This document shows, one piece after another, positions 52,686-62,069 of a stretch of 64,000 nt of DNA. The DNA is from Gammaproteobacteria bacterium. GTDB lineage: Bacteria > Pseudomonadota > Gammaproteobacteria > Competibacterales > Competibacteraceae. The notes below the pieces were generated by a model, which worked only from the letters and a program-made list of their open reading frames with translations, did no database searches and had not been told where the DNA came from. Location of the stretch: positions 189,793 through 253,792 of the forward strand of contig JACKMZ010000004.1 in the NCBI GenBank assembly GCA_024235135.1. Reading direction: 5' to 3'. A program made the translations under genes and the position numbers. Positions within the stretch are counted from its first letter, which is position 1. The number at the start of each line of letters is the position of its first letter.

Positions 52686-54248
52686 GTGAATTCGCGACTG
52701 TTACTGATTGCAATCGTTGTCTTCGGCGCTTCCTGGTTACCGCAACCCGGACTCGCTGCACCCACTCTACCGCCAGCGGAGACCTCTGGCGCTGAGGCTC
52801 CCAAACGTTTCACCTTCGCAGATGTCCATCGCCGCGCCGCCAATCTGGCCCTGCAGCCTTTTGTGGAGAATCGCCCGGAAATCCCGGATTTTCTCCGCGA
52901 TCTGAACTACGACCAGTATCGCGACATTCGTTTTCGCGCCGACCGCGGCCTTTGGCGCAACGAAGATCTTCCCTTCGAACTGCAATTCGCCCATCCCGGG
53001 TTTCTGTTTAAGTGGCCAGTGCTCGTCAATGTGATCGAGGATGGGGAAATCAAACCGGTCCACTATCACCAGGATATGTTCGATTTCGGGCAGAACCACT
53101 TTCCCGAACCCATCCCGGACGATATCGGCTTCGCCGGATTCCGCGTGCATTATCCCCTGCACCGCGACAGCTATTACGACGAGGTGGCGGTGTTTCTCGG
53201 GGCCAGCTATTTCCGAGCGGTGGGGCAGAACCAGAATTACGGCCTTTCCGCCCGGGGCCTGGCCATCGATACCGGACTCACCAAGCCCGAGGAATTTCCC
53301 TTCTTTCGCGAATTCTGGATAGAAAAGCCCAGCAAGGACGCCACCACCCTGACGATCTACGCCCTGCTGGACAGCCAGCGGGCCACAGGCGCCTACCGTT
53401 TCATCGTCAAACCCGGTCCGGCGACGATCATCGACGTCAAGGCGACCGTATTCCTGCGCGAGGGCGTGGATAAGCTCGGCATCGCGCCGCTGACCAGCAT
53501 GTACCTGTTTGGCGAGCATGATCACCGCGGGCACGACGATTTCCGTCCCGAGGTCCATGATTCGGACGGCCTCTTATTGTCCATGGGCAGCGGCGAATGG
53601 TTATGGCGCCCTCTGGACAACCCCAAACGCCTGCAAATCAGCTCCTTTCTGGATAAGAATCCACGTGGCTTCGGCCTGCTGCAACGGGATCGCGATTTCA
53701 ACGATTACCAGGATCTCGAAGCCTTTTATCAGAAACGCCCCAGTGTCTGGGTAGAACCCCTGAACGAATGGGGCGAAGGAGCCGTGCAACTCATAGAGAT
53801 ACCCGCCGACGCGGAAATCTACGACAACATCGTGGCTTTCTGGATTCCCGATAAGCAGCCGGAGCCAGGTCAGGAGGCGACCTTCGAGTACCGCCTGCAC
53901 TTTGCGCTGGCTCTTGAAAGTAAACCGCCGGCGGGCCAAGTCATCGCCACCCGCACGGGCGCGGGAGGCGTGGCCGGTGGAGATCCCTCCAAACGCCTGT
54001 TCGTCATCGACTTCGACGGAAAGAAACTGGAGGAAATGGGGGAGGATGCGGGAGTCACCGCCATCGTCAGCACGTCCGCCGGTCAGATTTCCAACATCGT
54101 GACGCAGAAGAACGCCTTCACCAAGGGTTGGCGGGCTTCCTTCGAATTCGCGCCCGAAGGCGACCGGTCCGCCCAGTTGCGCTGCTTTCTCAAGTCCGGC
54201 GGCGACGTGCTGAGTGAAACCTGGAGTTACCAATGGATAGCCGAATGA
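52686..54248 (+). CDS. opgG: Glucan biosynthesis protein OpgG/MdoG
   Basis: 520 residues, normal for OpgG. A signal peptide (about 1-24, ending GLAAP) precedes the periplasmic glucan-processing domain. Family blocks include FTFADVHRRAANLA, IPDFLRDLNYDQYRDIRFR, FGASYFRAVGQ-like FLGASYFRAVGQNQNYGLSARGLAID, APLTSMYLFGE and NDYQDLEAFYQKRPSVWVEP. OpgG modifies or elongates osmoregulated periplasmic glucans made by OpgH. The start is GTG at 52686 with a weak ribosome-binding sequence. An unknown gene separates it from opgH, and all three are co-directional with tight spacing (33 and -4 bases). Confidence 0.95.
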   Translation: MNSRLLLIAIVVFGASWLPQPGLAAPTLPPAETSGAEAPKRFTFADVHRRAANLALQPFVENRPEIPDFLRDLNYDQYRDIRFRADRGLWRNEDLPFELQFAHPGFLFKWPVLVNVIEDGEIKPVHYHQDMFDFGQNHFPEPIPDDIGFAGFRVHYPLHRDSYYDEVAVFLGASYFRAVGQNQNYGLSARGLAIDTGLTKPEEFPFFREFWIEKPSKDATTLTIYALLDSQRATGAYRFIVKPGPATIIDVKATVFLREGVDKLGIAPLTSMYLFGEHDHRGHDDFRPEVHDSDGLLLSMGSGEWLWRPLDNPKRLQISSFLDKNPRGFGLLQRDRDFNDYQDLEAFYQKRPSVWVEPLNEWGEGAVQLIEIPADAEIYDNIVAFWIPDKQPEPGQEATFEYRLHFALALESKPPAGQVIATRTGAGGVAGGDPSKRLFVIDFDGKKLEEMGEDAGVTAIVSTSAGQISNIVTQKNAFTKGWRASFEFAPEGDRSAQLRCFLKSGGDVLSETWSYQWIAE

Positions 54249-54281
54249 TCAGCGCCCTCGTGATCTGACGGGACATCACCT

Positions 54282-54821
54282 ATGTCGAAAATTTTCAGGT
54301 TGCTGGAAAATACCCTCGAAACCACGCCGCTATGGCAGGAGACTTGTCAGCGGGTCCAATGGTATTGGCGCATGCAAGGCGTCCGGGACGAGCGGCAATG
54401 CGTGGTGCTCAGCGATCGGGTCATGGATCGGCTGTCCCGCCATTCCCAACTCATTACCAAGCAGGACCTGCCCTATCGCGCCATGGAAGAAGCGCAACGC
54501 ATGTTGAACGATTGGCTGAGCTTGGCCTTGCAGGATCAACATCCGGCCGTCCTGGCCGCCGGACGGGTGGCTCTGCTCAAGGGAACCGTGCGCAACTGGC
54601 CCGATCGCTTTGTGCAGGAAACCCCTCTGGCCACGGCTGACGCCATCGCCTTGCGACACGCCCTGATCCACGCGGTGCCGCCCGATGCCACACTGCCCAT
54701 GCCCACGCAAGTGATCGAGCTGTTTTCGCTGCAGCGTCCCATCGTCGCACTTTGGCGCGGGCTGGGCCGGGCCGTGCTCGCGCTGCGCCATTGGCTGAGA
54801 CAAAGCCGAGTCTCTTCATGA
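54282..54821 (+). CDS. Unrecognised protein between opgG and opgH
   Basis: 179 residues with no family I recognise. It appears mainly helical. There is no signal peptide. The C-terminal 25 residues (IVALWRGLGRAVLALRHWLRQ) form an amphipathic Arg/Leu/Trp-rich helix that might bind a membrane. The ATG at 54282 lies 33 bases after opgG, and its TGA overlaps the opgH ATG (54818-54821), so all three genes are translationally linked. This position points to a role in glucan synthesis, perhaps OpgH regulation, but this is inference only. Confidence 0.75.
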   Translation: MSKIFRLLENTLETTPLWQETCQRVQWYWRMQGVRDERQCVVLSDRVMDRLSRHSQLITKQDLPYRAMEEAQRMLNDWLSLALQDQHPAVLAAGRVALLKGTVRNWPDRFVQETPLATADAIALRHALIHAVPPDATLPMPTQVIELFSLQRPIVALWRGLGRAVLALRHWLRQSRVSS

Positions 54822-56905
54822 CCCCAAGACCCATTCCCATGACGAGCCATGTGTTGCGGCGCATGGTGTTTTTCTCCCTCACCCTGATTACCACCCTGAT
54901 CGCCATGGGTCTGCTCATCAGCGTCTATCAAACCGACGGTATCAGCCCGCTGGAGGTGGTGCTGCTGTTCCTCTACGTCGTCCTGTTCCTGTGGATTTGC
55001 GCTTCGTTCTGGACGGCGTTTCTCGGCTTTTTCGTGTGCCTGCGTGGGCGCGACCGGCACGCCATCACCGCCACGACACCGGCCACGAATTCCGCCGCCC
55101 TGGTCATCGAGGCTCGCACGGCCATCGTCATGCCCATCTACAATGAGGACCCGCAACGCGTGTTCGCCGGGCTCAAGGCCATACATCAGTCCTTGCGGGA
55201 GACCGGGCTGGCGGAATCCTTCGATTTTTTCATTCTCAGCGACACCCGCGATCCCGACCTCTGGGTCGAGGAAGAATTGCGCTGGTACCGGTTATGCGAG
55301 GAACTGAATGGCCAGGGTCGCATCTTCTATCGCAACCGACCTCAGAATACCGGTCGCAAAAGCGGCAATCTCGCCGATTTCTGCACACGTTGGGGCGGCG
55401 CTTACCGCTATATGATCGTGCTCGATGCCGACAGTTTGATGACCGGCCCGGCCCTGGTGCATATGGTGCGCATGATGGAACGCAATCCCCGCGTGGCCTT
55501 GATTCAGGTACCGCCAGTGCCGGTCAATCGTGAATCGCTGTTCGCCCGCATCCTGCAGTTCGCCAGTTGCGTCTACGGGCGCATTTTCACGGCGGGACTG
55601 AATTACTGGCAACTGGGCGAAGGCAATTACTGGGGACATAACGCCATCATTCGCGTCCAGGCGTTCACGGAATGCTGCGGCCTGCCGGATCTACCGGGCC
55701 GAGAGCCCTTTGGCGGCAAGATACTCAGTCATGATTTCGTGGAATCGGCCCTGCTGCGCCGCGCGGGCTGGCAAATCTGGCTGGCCTACGACATGGGCGG
55801 CAGCTTCGAAGAAATCCCGCCCACGCTGATCGATTACGCCAAGCGGGATCGGCGCTGGTGCCAGGGCAATCTGCAACATCTGCGACTGATTTTCGCCCGT
55901 GGCTTTCACCCCATCAACCGCCTGCATTTGCTCATGGGGGTCATGTCCTATCTGGCCTCCCCGTTGTGGTTTCTGTTCCTGGTTCTGACCGGTATCGAAG
56001 CATTCATCCAGTCACGGGGGGAACCCATTTATTTCTTCGGCGAAAGTTTCGCGCCGGTCTGGCCCGTTTCCTACACGGTGGAAATGACCACCGTGCTGAT
56101 CGTGACGCTGACCTTTCTGTTTCTGCCCAAGGTTCTGGCCTTGATCCTGCTGCTCAAGGACCCCGTACAACGCCGCCTTTACGGTGGCCGCTTCAGGGTC
56201 GCCCTGGGCGTATTGCTGGAAAGCCTGTTTTCGGTCTTGATGGCGCCGGTACTCATGCTGTTTCAGGCCAAATTCGTGATGGCCATTCTGTTGCGACGAG
56301 ACGTGGGCTGGCCGGCGCAACAACGCGGCGATCGACAGACGGGCTTCAAGGAAGCGCTACTGGCTCACGCGGGACAAACGCTGTTGGGGATCGCCGTCGG
56401 CGTGGTGTCGTACCATTTCGTACCCAACTTCTTCTGGTGGTTCATTCCGGTTCTGCTGGGCATCGTCTTAGCCATTCCGGTTTCCATGTTTTCCAGCAAT
56501 GTCGCGCTTGGGCAAGTTACCCGGCGTTGGGGTCTGTTCCTCACACCCCAGGAGACCCACCCGGCACGGGTGCTGATTCTGTTGCGGGAATATCTCGATC
56601 AATCCGCCGCCCTTGCCCAGAGCGGCGGTAATCCCTTTCTGCTGACTTTGAAGGAGCCCTGCGCCAACGCTTTGCATGCAGCCTTACTACCCAACCAGGG
56701 CATCGATCGCCGCCGCCGGCATCACCTGGAAGGGTTGATCTATCAATTACTGGATTACGGACCGGACAGCGTCACTGCCACAGAGAAAAGAGAGTTGCTG
56801 GCCCACCGTGAAACCTGGCTGCGCCTGCACCTGCTACTGTGGGCCGATCTCGATAATGACCATCCCGACCTGTCGGTCGACAACCTGCCTGGCGCGGCGG
56901 GCTGA
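54818..56905 (+). CDS. opgH: Glucans biosynthesis glucosyltransferase OpgH/MdoH
   Basis: 695 residues from the ATG at 54818; a longer frame upstream lies inside the preceding gene and is rejected. Multiple membrane helices flank a cytoplasmic GT2 domain: AIVMPIYNEDPQRV, FILSDTRDPDLW, KSGNLADF, the DADS metal motif and the RDRRWCQGNLQ (QxxRW-type) motif. The enzyme polymerises glucose from UDP-glucose into beta-1,2 glucan and exports it. It is about 150 residues shorter than E. coli OpgH, mainly at the N-terminus, which in E. coli also contacts FtsZ to couple size to nutrients. That moonlighting region is probably missing here. Confidence 0.94.
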   Translation: MTPRPIPMTSHVLRRMVFFSLTLITTLIAMGLLISVYQTDGISPLEVVLLFLYVVLFLWICASFWTAFLGFFVCLRGRDRHAITATTPATNSAALVIEARTAIVMPIYNEDPQRVFAGLKAIHQSLRETGLAESFDFFILSDTRDPDLWVEEELRWYRLCEELNGQGRIFYRNRPQNTGRKSGNLADFCTRWGGAYRYMIVLDADSLMTGPALVHMVRMMERNPRVALIQVPPVPVNRESLFARILQFASCVYGRIFTAGLNYWQLGEGNYWGHNAIIRVQAFTECCGLPDLPGREPFGGKILSHDFVESALLRRAGWQIWLAYDMGGSFEEIPPTLIDYAKRDRRWCQGNLQHLRLIFARGFHPINRLHLLMGVMSYLASPLWFLFLVLTGIEAFIQSRGEPIYFFGESFAPVWPVSYTVEMTTVLIVTLTFLFLPKVLALILLLKDPVQRRLYGGRFRVALGVLLESLFSVLMAPVLMLFQAKFVMAILLRRDVGWPAQQRGDRQTGFKEALLAHAGQTLLGIAVGVVSYHFVPNFFWWFIPVLLGIVLAIPVSMFSSNVALGQVTRRWGLFLTPQETHPARVLILLREYLDQSAALAQSGGNPFLLTLKEPCANALHAALLPNQGIDRRRRHHLEGLIYQLLDYGPDSVTATEKRELLAHRETWLRLHLLLWADLDNDHPDLSVDNLPGAAG

Positions 56906-56964
56906 CCCCGTCGGCTGCACGGGTCCCATGGGTCGTCGGGTAGGATTCGAGGGATAGCGAGTCG

Positions 56965-58932
56965 CTACAGATCCATCGGCATCGGCAAAATCAGTACCCG
57001 TTTATCCAGACAATGCAAGCGCCCCTGCACGGCCAGTGGAGTCTGGTTGTGCAGCCAGCGGGCGTAGAAGTGCTCTTCCTGAAACATCAACTGTCCGATG
57101 AGACACAAGCTGTTGGGATAATCGTCGGTGGCCTGCAAACCCAGGCGGGTAAATTCCTCCACGGGATCGGTGCCGAACGCCATGCGGTACTCGGCCGCCA
57201 GACCTTGGCTGTGGCAGTAACTGGTGTAATAGCACAGGGCGTTCTCCACCTTGTACTGCAAGGTCCGCAGCGCACCCGAGCCTTCGTAGCTTTTGGCGTC
57301 CACTTCGCCCACCGCCAGAAAGACGAAATTCTTGAAGTGGTCCGGAAAAAATTCGCGTATCCATTGCAAGCTGTACATGGCCACGCCCCGGCTTTTCCCG
57401 ACGATGAATATCGCCGTGGGCTGACTGGGATCGAGTTCCGGCAATGACGCGGGTTCCTTCCACGTCAGGCGCGGTGCGTAGAGATCGTCGGCGCGTTCCA
57501 AACAAGCGTTGATCTGGTCGTAATGCGTTCTGATCAGATAGCAGAAGCCGATCACCAGGCCCGTCACGGTCAACGTGATCCAGCCGCCTTCCGTGAACTT
57601 CTCCAGCACGGTGACCGACAGGATGGCCGCGACGACGACGAACCCCACCAGGGATAACACGAACCGCTGCCGCCAATGGCTTTCCTCATCGTGATTGCGC
57701 CACCAGTACCGGCACAGCCCGAGTAACGACAGACTGAAGGTGAGAAAGACGTTGATGCTGTACAGGACCACCAACAGGCTCACCTCCCCGTTGCTCCACC
57801 ACAACATGAGCAAAGCCGCGCCCCCCATGAGCAGAATGCCGTTCTGGCGGGCAAGACGGCTGGACAATTGGCGGAACTGCCGAGGCACCCAGTAGTCGCT
57901 GGCCATGCTCGCCAGCACGGCCGGACCGCCGAGAAATCCGGTATTGGCCGCCACCAGCAGCAAACCGGCCTCCAGCGCCAGCACCACGGCGAGAACCAGA
58001 TGGTCCGTATAGGGACTGACGTAGCCGACATTTTCAATGATGGCGGCGAAAGCCACCGCGTTGAGAGTCTGGCCCGGCAGGGGTTGCACGGCCCACAACA
58101 GGTAGAGCAGGATGATGCCGCCCGCCGTCAAGGACAAGGAGGCGGCCATCAAGAACATGGTCAGTTGCCCGGTCTTGACACGCGGTTCCGCCAATACATT
58201 GACATTGTTGGAGACCGCTTCCAGGCCGGTATACGTACCGCCGCCCAGCGAATAGGCCCGTAGGAACAGGGAAGCCACGAACACCCAGCCGAATTCGTGA
58301 GTCATAGTCGTGGTTTCCGTGAGGGTATCGGGAATCAGGTTCGGCAGGCGCGCTCCATGGACGTAAATACCGTAGGCGATGAGCAAGGCGTGGCTGATGA
58401 AAAAACCGAGAAAGATCGGCAACAGAAATTTGATGGATTCCTTCATGCCGCGCAGATTCAGGACGATCAGCAACACGATGAGCGCGACTTCCACCGGTAC
58501 CTTGAACGACAAGGAGCTGAGGGGTAATAGGCTGAACACGGCATCCATGGAACTGGCCACGGAGATGCTGATGGTCAATACGTAATCCACGAGCAAGGCG
58601 GCGCCGGAAACCAGGCCGGCGCGGGAACCCAGCAATTGGCTTGCCACCTTGTAGCCGCCACCCCCCGAGGGAAACAGCTCGATGACCTGGTTGTAGGCCA
58701 GGGAGATGATGAATACCGTGAGCGCCGTGGCGAAAGCCAGATAAAGGCCGAGATGGGTGTGGATACCCAACGCCAGGAAGGCTTGCTCCGGTCCATAACA
58801 GGCCGATGACAATCCATCGGCGCCCAGGCCCACCCACGCCAGAAACGCCGCCAATGCCACATGCTGGCGGGTTGCCGGGTTGAGTGGATCGAGCGGCTTG
58901 CCGAGTAGCAGATCACGTAGTTGCGCAAGCAT
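56965..58932 (-). CDS. APC-family permease with C-terminal cytoplasmic domain (KimA-like)
   Basis: 655 residues. Twelve membrane helices (about 25-470) begin with an APC signature GADGLSSACYGPEQAFLALG and ELFPSGGGGYKVASQLLG. A C-terminal hydrophilic domain (about 480-655) with TAIFIVGKSRGVAMYSLQWIREFFP follows, a layout like KimA/YdaO potassium importers. KimA is a KUP-family proton-potassium symporter regulated by cyclic di-AMP in Gram-positives; that regulation is not expected here. Potassium or an amino acid are both possible substrates. Its gene stands alone, converging with opgH. Confidence 0.82.
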   Translation of the reverse strand: MLAQLRDLLLGKPLDPLNPATRQHVALAAFLAWVGLGADGLSSACYGPEQAFLALGIHTHLGLYLAFATALTVFIISLAYNQVIELFPSGGGGYKVASQLLGSRAGLVSGAALLVDYVLTISISVASSMDAVFSLLPLSSLSFKVPVEVALIVLLIVLNLRGMKESIKFLLPIFLGFFISHALLIAYGIYVHGARLPNLIPDTLTETTTMTHEFGWVFVASLFLRAYSLGGGTYTGLEAVSNNVNVLAEPRVKTGQLTMFLMAASLSLTAGGIILLYLLWAVQPLPGQTLNAVAFAAIIENVGYVSPYTDHLVLAVVLALEAGLLLVAANTGFLGGPAVLASMASDYWVPRQFRQLSSRLARQNGILLMGGAALLMLWWSNGEVSLLVVLYSINVFLTFSLSLLGLCRYWWRNHDEESHWRQRFVLSLVGFVVVAAILSVTVLEKFTEGGWITLTVTGLVIGFCYLIRTHYDQINACLERADDLYAPRLTWKEPASLPELDPSQPTAIFIVGKSRGVAMYSLQWIREFFPDHFKNFVFLAVGEVDAKSYEGSGALRTLQYKVENALCYYTSYCHSQGLAAEYRMAFGTDPVEEFTRLGLQATDDYPNSLCLIGQLMFQEEHFYARWLHNQTPLAVQGRLHCLDKRVLILPMPMDL

Positions 58933-59063
58933 GGGTGCCCCGACGGTATGACCGTGACGGAAGGATCAATTCGCGTACTGTACGCTTTCTATCCGCTTTG
59001 CGGAAACCCCTGGCCACCCGGAAACGCCATCGGCCTCGCATTCGCCAAGGTCTTTACCGACCC

Positions 59064-59846
59064 TCAGCGGTAGTCGTGTATTCTGTCCTCCAGCAGGTTC
59101 TGAAGCAGATCGACACGCTTTGCCAATTGTTCGAAAGCTTCCCGCCAATCGTCATCCCGATCGTACCCGCGCATAGCGGGCCTCATTAAGCCACAAGGCT
59201 TCTCCGGATCATGCACCATTCCGGGGCATCCCTTCTGATTCATCAATCCACAAGCACCTTGGAAACGATCCCCGCCGGGGCCATGCGCCATCATGGGGTG
59301 AGCTTCCGGTCCTCTCATACCCTGGCCCATGCCGTGGCCCATACCCTGACCCATGCCGTGGCCCATACCCTGGCCCATGCCGTGGCCCATGCCCTGGCCC
59401 ATGCCGTGGCCCATGCCGGGGTTCATACCCATCATCGGGCAGTTCGCCGATTGCCTCGGGCCAGGTTGCGTCATATTGAGCATCATGGCATTGAGCGCCA
59501 CCATCTTTTGCCGCAGTTCGAGCATAAGCCGCTGGCGTTCCTCAGGCCCGCTAGCCTTTTCTATCGTGTCCAGACCGGTGATCATTTCCTCCATACGCTG
59601 TCGCATAAAATCCAGCATGGGCTTGGGAGCCTCTTCGGCGTCATCGGAAACGGCTTCCATCGCGGGGTCGGGAACGGCGTCCTCATTGGCCGCCGCACCG
59701 GCAGGCGGAGTCTTCATAGCTTCGGCGGGAGGCGACGCGGCGGGAGGCGGTGGCATCTGTCCTTCAGGCACGGCCTGCTGAGCAAACAAGGCGGGCAATG
59801 TGAACGACACCGCTAACAAGGTGATCACCAGGGGACGAAATCGCAT
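59064..59846 (-). CDS. Secreted Met/Gly/His-repeat protein
   Basis: 260 residues from the ATG at 59846, preceded by TGAGGAGA; a longer upstream start is less likely. The signal peptide ends near ALFAQQ (about 22). Pro/Ala-rich and acidic stretches follow (about 25-75), then a helical segment (LMLELRQKMVALNAMMLNM). At about residues 144-175 a tandem octapeptide MGHGMGQG occurs four times. Further Cys, Met and His residues come after it (MNQKGCPGM, CGLMRPAM). Met- and His-rich repeats of this type bind Cu(I) or other soft metals in known proteins. There is no assigned family. A metal-buffering or metal-sensing periplasmic role is a reasonable guess. Confidence 0.8.
   Translation of the reverse strand: MRFRPLVITLLAVSFTLPALFAQQAVPEGQMPPPPAASPPAEAMKTPPAGAAANEDAVPDPAMEAVSDDAEEAPKPMLDFMRQRMEEMITGLDTIEKASGPEERQRLMLELRQKMVALNAMMLNMTQPGPRQSANCPMMGMNPGMGHGMGQGMGHGMGQGMGHGMGQGMGHGMGQGMRGPEAHPMMAHGPGGDRFQGACGLMNQKGCPGMVHDPEKPCGLMRPAMRGYDRDDDWREAFEQLAKRVDLLQNLLEDRIHDYR
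59322..59417 (-). repeat. Four tandem 24-base repeats encoding MGHGMGQG
   Basis: The minus-strand coding repeat is 24 bases, head to tail, with no spacers, and differs only at a few third positions. Such exact tandem arrays change copy number by slippage, so the length is likely variable between strains. Confidence 0.85.
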
Positions 59847-60020
59847 GACAGGTCTCCTCAACGATTCTCGGGACGGGTTGCAAAGTTTCATAGGTTTCAC
59901 GCCCGAGTTGCCGGGACACTCACAACGGTTCTGGGTTTCGGGCGTGGGTGCGACGCCGCCGAATGCGGCGCCAAAGGTTTGGAGGGGACTCCAGGCAGGA
60001 AAAATCGGTGGGCGAATATC

Positions 60021-60224
60021 CTATCCTTCGAATGGCTGCCCGCTCGCCAAACGCATGGCACGCTTCCTATCTTCGCAAGGTTCCGAACACACGCACTCGA
60101 TCCCCTTGATTTTATTGAGACCGCCGCATGATCCCTGAATGGGCGCCCGCTTGAACAGCACGCCAATAGCCATGCCGATAAAGGCCGTCAGAAAAAGAAA
60201 CAAGGTCAACAACCAGGTAGTCAT
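60021..60224 (-). CDS. nqrM: Na+-NQR maturation factor NqrM-like (DUF539)
   Basis: 67 residues from the ATG at 60224; a GTG start at 60236 would add four. An N-terminal membrane helix (about 4-22) is followed by GSCGGLNKIKGIECVCSEPCEDRKR, the four-cysteine motif of NqrM (Cys33, 44, 46, 50). NqrM is needed to insert the iron centre between NqrD and NqrE of the sodium-pumping NADH:quinone oxidoreductase. In many genomes it follows nqrF or apbE. Here no Nqr gene is near it; it lies alone between the Met-rich protein and pgi, on the same strand as both. Confidence 0.85.
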   Translation of the reverse strand: MTTWLLTLFLFLTAFIGMAIGVLFKRAPIQGSCGGLNKIKGIECVCSEPCEDRKRAMRLASGQPFEG

Positions 60225-60321
60225 AAGCCAATCCACTGTCAGTCATTTCATCACATTGGAGGGTGCCGAAGAGGACAAGGTTCCTAGGCATCAGGCCGCC
60301 TCGCCCTCGTCATGCCTCCGC

Positions 60322-61959
60322 TCAAGCTCCCCGGCAATAGCCGATCAATCCCAACGTGGAACTGTCGTGGGCGCCCGCAGGCCGCTCACCCTTGAGTTCC
60401 GGCAGAATATTGTTGGCCAGTTGTTTGCCCAATTCCACGCCCCATTGATCGAAGGAATTGATATTCCAGATGATCCCCTGCACGAAAACCTTGTGCTCGT
60501 ACAGGGCGATCAGGCTGCCCAGCACCGAGGGCGTCAAGCGCTGATACAGCAGGGTGGTGCTGGGGCGGTTGCCGGCGAACACCTTGTAGGGCAACAAGGC
60601 TTCCAATTCGGCGCCGTCCATGCCTTTGGAGGCTAACTCCGCACGGGCTTCGGCCTCGGTTTTACCGGTCATGAAGGCTTCCGACTGCGCCAGACAGTTG
60701 GCCAGCAGAATCGCGTGGTGATCGCCGATGGGGTCCTGGCTGTTAACCGGGGCCAGAAAATCGGACGGCACCAGATGAGTTCCCTGATGCAGCAACTGAT
60801 AGAAAGCATGCTGCCCGTTACTGCCCAATCCACCCCAAACCACCGGGCCGGTAACCCGCGTGACGGGCAGGCCCTGCCGATCGATGGACTTACCGTTGCT
60901 TTCCATATCCAACTGCTGCAGATAGGCCGGCAAGGAGCGCAGGTATTCATCGTATACCAGCATGACGTGACTGTCGGCGGCGAAGAAATCACCGTACCAG
61001 ACCCCGAGCAGCGCCAGAATAACCGGCAGATTGTCCGGCAAGGGCGTTTGCCGGAAATGCTGATCCATGGCGTGCCCGCCCTCCAGTAAAGCCGTGAAAT
61101 TCGCCATGCCGACATAGACGGCGATGGGCAGCCCGATGGCCGACCACAAGGAGTACCGTCCACCGACCCAGTCCCAGAACTCGAACATATTGGCCGTGTC
61201 GATACCGAAGGCGCGGACTTTTTCGGTGTTGGTGGAAACCGCCACGAAGTGCTTGGCGATCGCCGCCTCATCGCCCAAGGCCGCCAGCAGCCAGCCACGG
61301 GCCGTGTTGGCGTTGGTCATGGTCTCCTGGGTGGTGAAAGTCTTGGAAGCAATGATGAATAGTGTGGTTTCCGGATTGCATTCGGACAACACATGGCTGA
61401 TATGCGAGCCATCCACGCTGGATACGAAATGCATGGTCAGATTGGCGTCGCCGTACGGAGCGAGCGCCTCGCAAACCATTTTCGGACCGAGATCAGACCC
61501 ACCGATACCGATATTCACCACGGTGCGAATTCGTTGGCCGGTGAAGCCGATCCAGGCGCCACTGCGGATCTGTTCGGAAAAACGCCGCATCTGCTCCAAC
61601 ACCCGATTGACCTCGGGCATGACATCCTGGCCGTCGACGACGATTGGCTGATTGCTGCGGTTACGCAACGCGACGTGCAAGACCGAGCGATGTTCCGTGT
61701 GATTGATCTGCGCGCCGCTGAACATCCGTTCGATCCAAACCGGCACTGCGCTTTCACGAGCCAGATCAAGCAGCAGATTCAAAGTCTCGTCGGTCATTCG
61801 GTGTTTGGAGAAATCGATCAAAATATCTCCAAAACGGCGCGAGAACCGGTTGAAACGATCAGAATCGGTGCTGAACCAATCGCGCATATGGGCGCTGGAG
61901 ATGACGTTATGGTGTGCGCTGAGCGCCTGCCAGGCGGTCAACTGAGTGGTTGAAGGCAT
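60322..61959 (-). CDS. pgi: Glucose-6-phosphate isomerase
   Basis: 545 residues from the ATG at 61959, preceded nine bases upstream by AAGGAA; a TTG start at 61983 is possible. Conserved isomerase motifs are NIGIGGSDLGPKM (about 150), SKTFTTQETMTN (sugar-phosphate site, about 205), WVGGRYSLWSAIG (about 265), MESNGK and the C-terminal GIIWNINSFDQWGVELGK. It interconverts glucose-6-phosphate and fructose-6-phosphate in glycolysis and gluconeogenesis. It is divergent from ppc across a 110-base gap that must hold both promoters. Confidence 0.97.
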   Translation of the reverse strand: MPSTTQLTAWQALSAHHNVISSAHMRDWFSTDSDRFNRFSRRFGDILIDFSKHRMTDETLNLLLDLARESAVPVWIERMFSGAQINHTEHRSVLHVALRNRSNQPIVVDGQDVMPEVNRVLEQMRRFSEQIRSGAWIGFTGQRIRTVVNIGIGGSDLGPKMVCEALAPYGDANLTMHFVSSVDGSHISHVLSECNPETTLFIIASKTFTTQETMTNANTARGWLLAALGDEAAIAKHFVAVSTNTEKVRAFGIDTANMFEFWDWVGGRYSLWSAIGLPIAVYVGMANFTALLEGGHAMDQHFRQTPLPDNLPVILALLGVWYGDFFAADSHVMLVYDEYLRSLPAYLQQLDMESNGKSIDRQGLPVTRVTGPVVWGGLGSNGQHAFYQLLHQGTHLVPSDFLAPVNSQDPIGDHHAILLANCLAQSEAFMTGKTEAEARAELASKGMDGAELEALLPYKVFAGNRPSTTLLYQRLTPSVLGSLIALYEHKVFVQGIIWNINSFDQWGVELGKQLANNILPELKGERPAGAHDSSTLGLIGYCRGA

Positions 61960-62069
61960 GAGGGTATATTCCTTGCTTAACAACGCGGGTTGACGAGTAC
62001 GGCCGAGCGGCGAACGTCGGCGTAACCTACGAACGAACGAGTCTATAGTCTAGCAGTACGGAAAAAACC

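Noticed and set aside
59322..59417. Possible CRISPR-like array
   Set aside because: Repeats are directly contiguous 24-base units with no spacers and encode an in-frame octapeptide; no cas genes.
59211..59816. Plus-strand His/Ala-rich frame opposite the Met-rich gene
   Set aside because: It is a shadow of the repeat on the other strand; the minus frame has a signal peptide and ribosome-binding site.
59952..59982. Small hairpin (CGCCGC-N5-GCGGCG) followed by CCAAA-GG-TTTGG downstream of nqrM
   Set aside because: Short stems in GC-rich DNA and no T run; too weak to call a terminator or REP.
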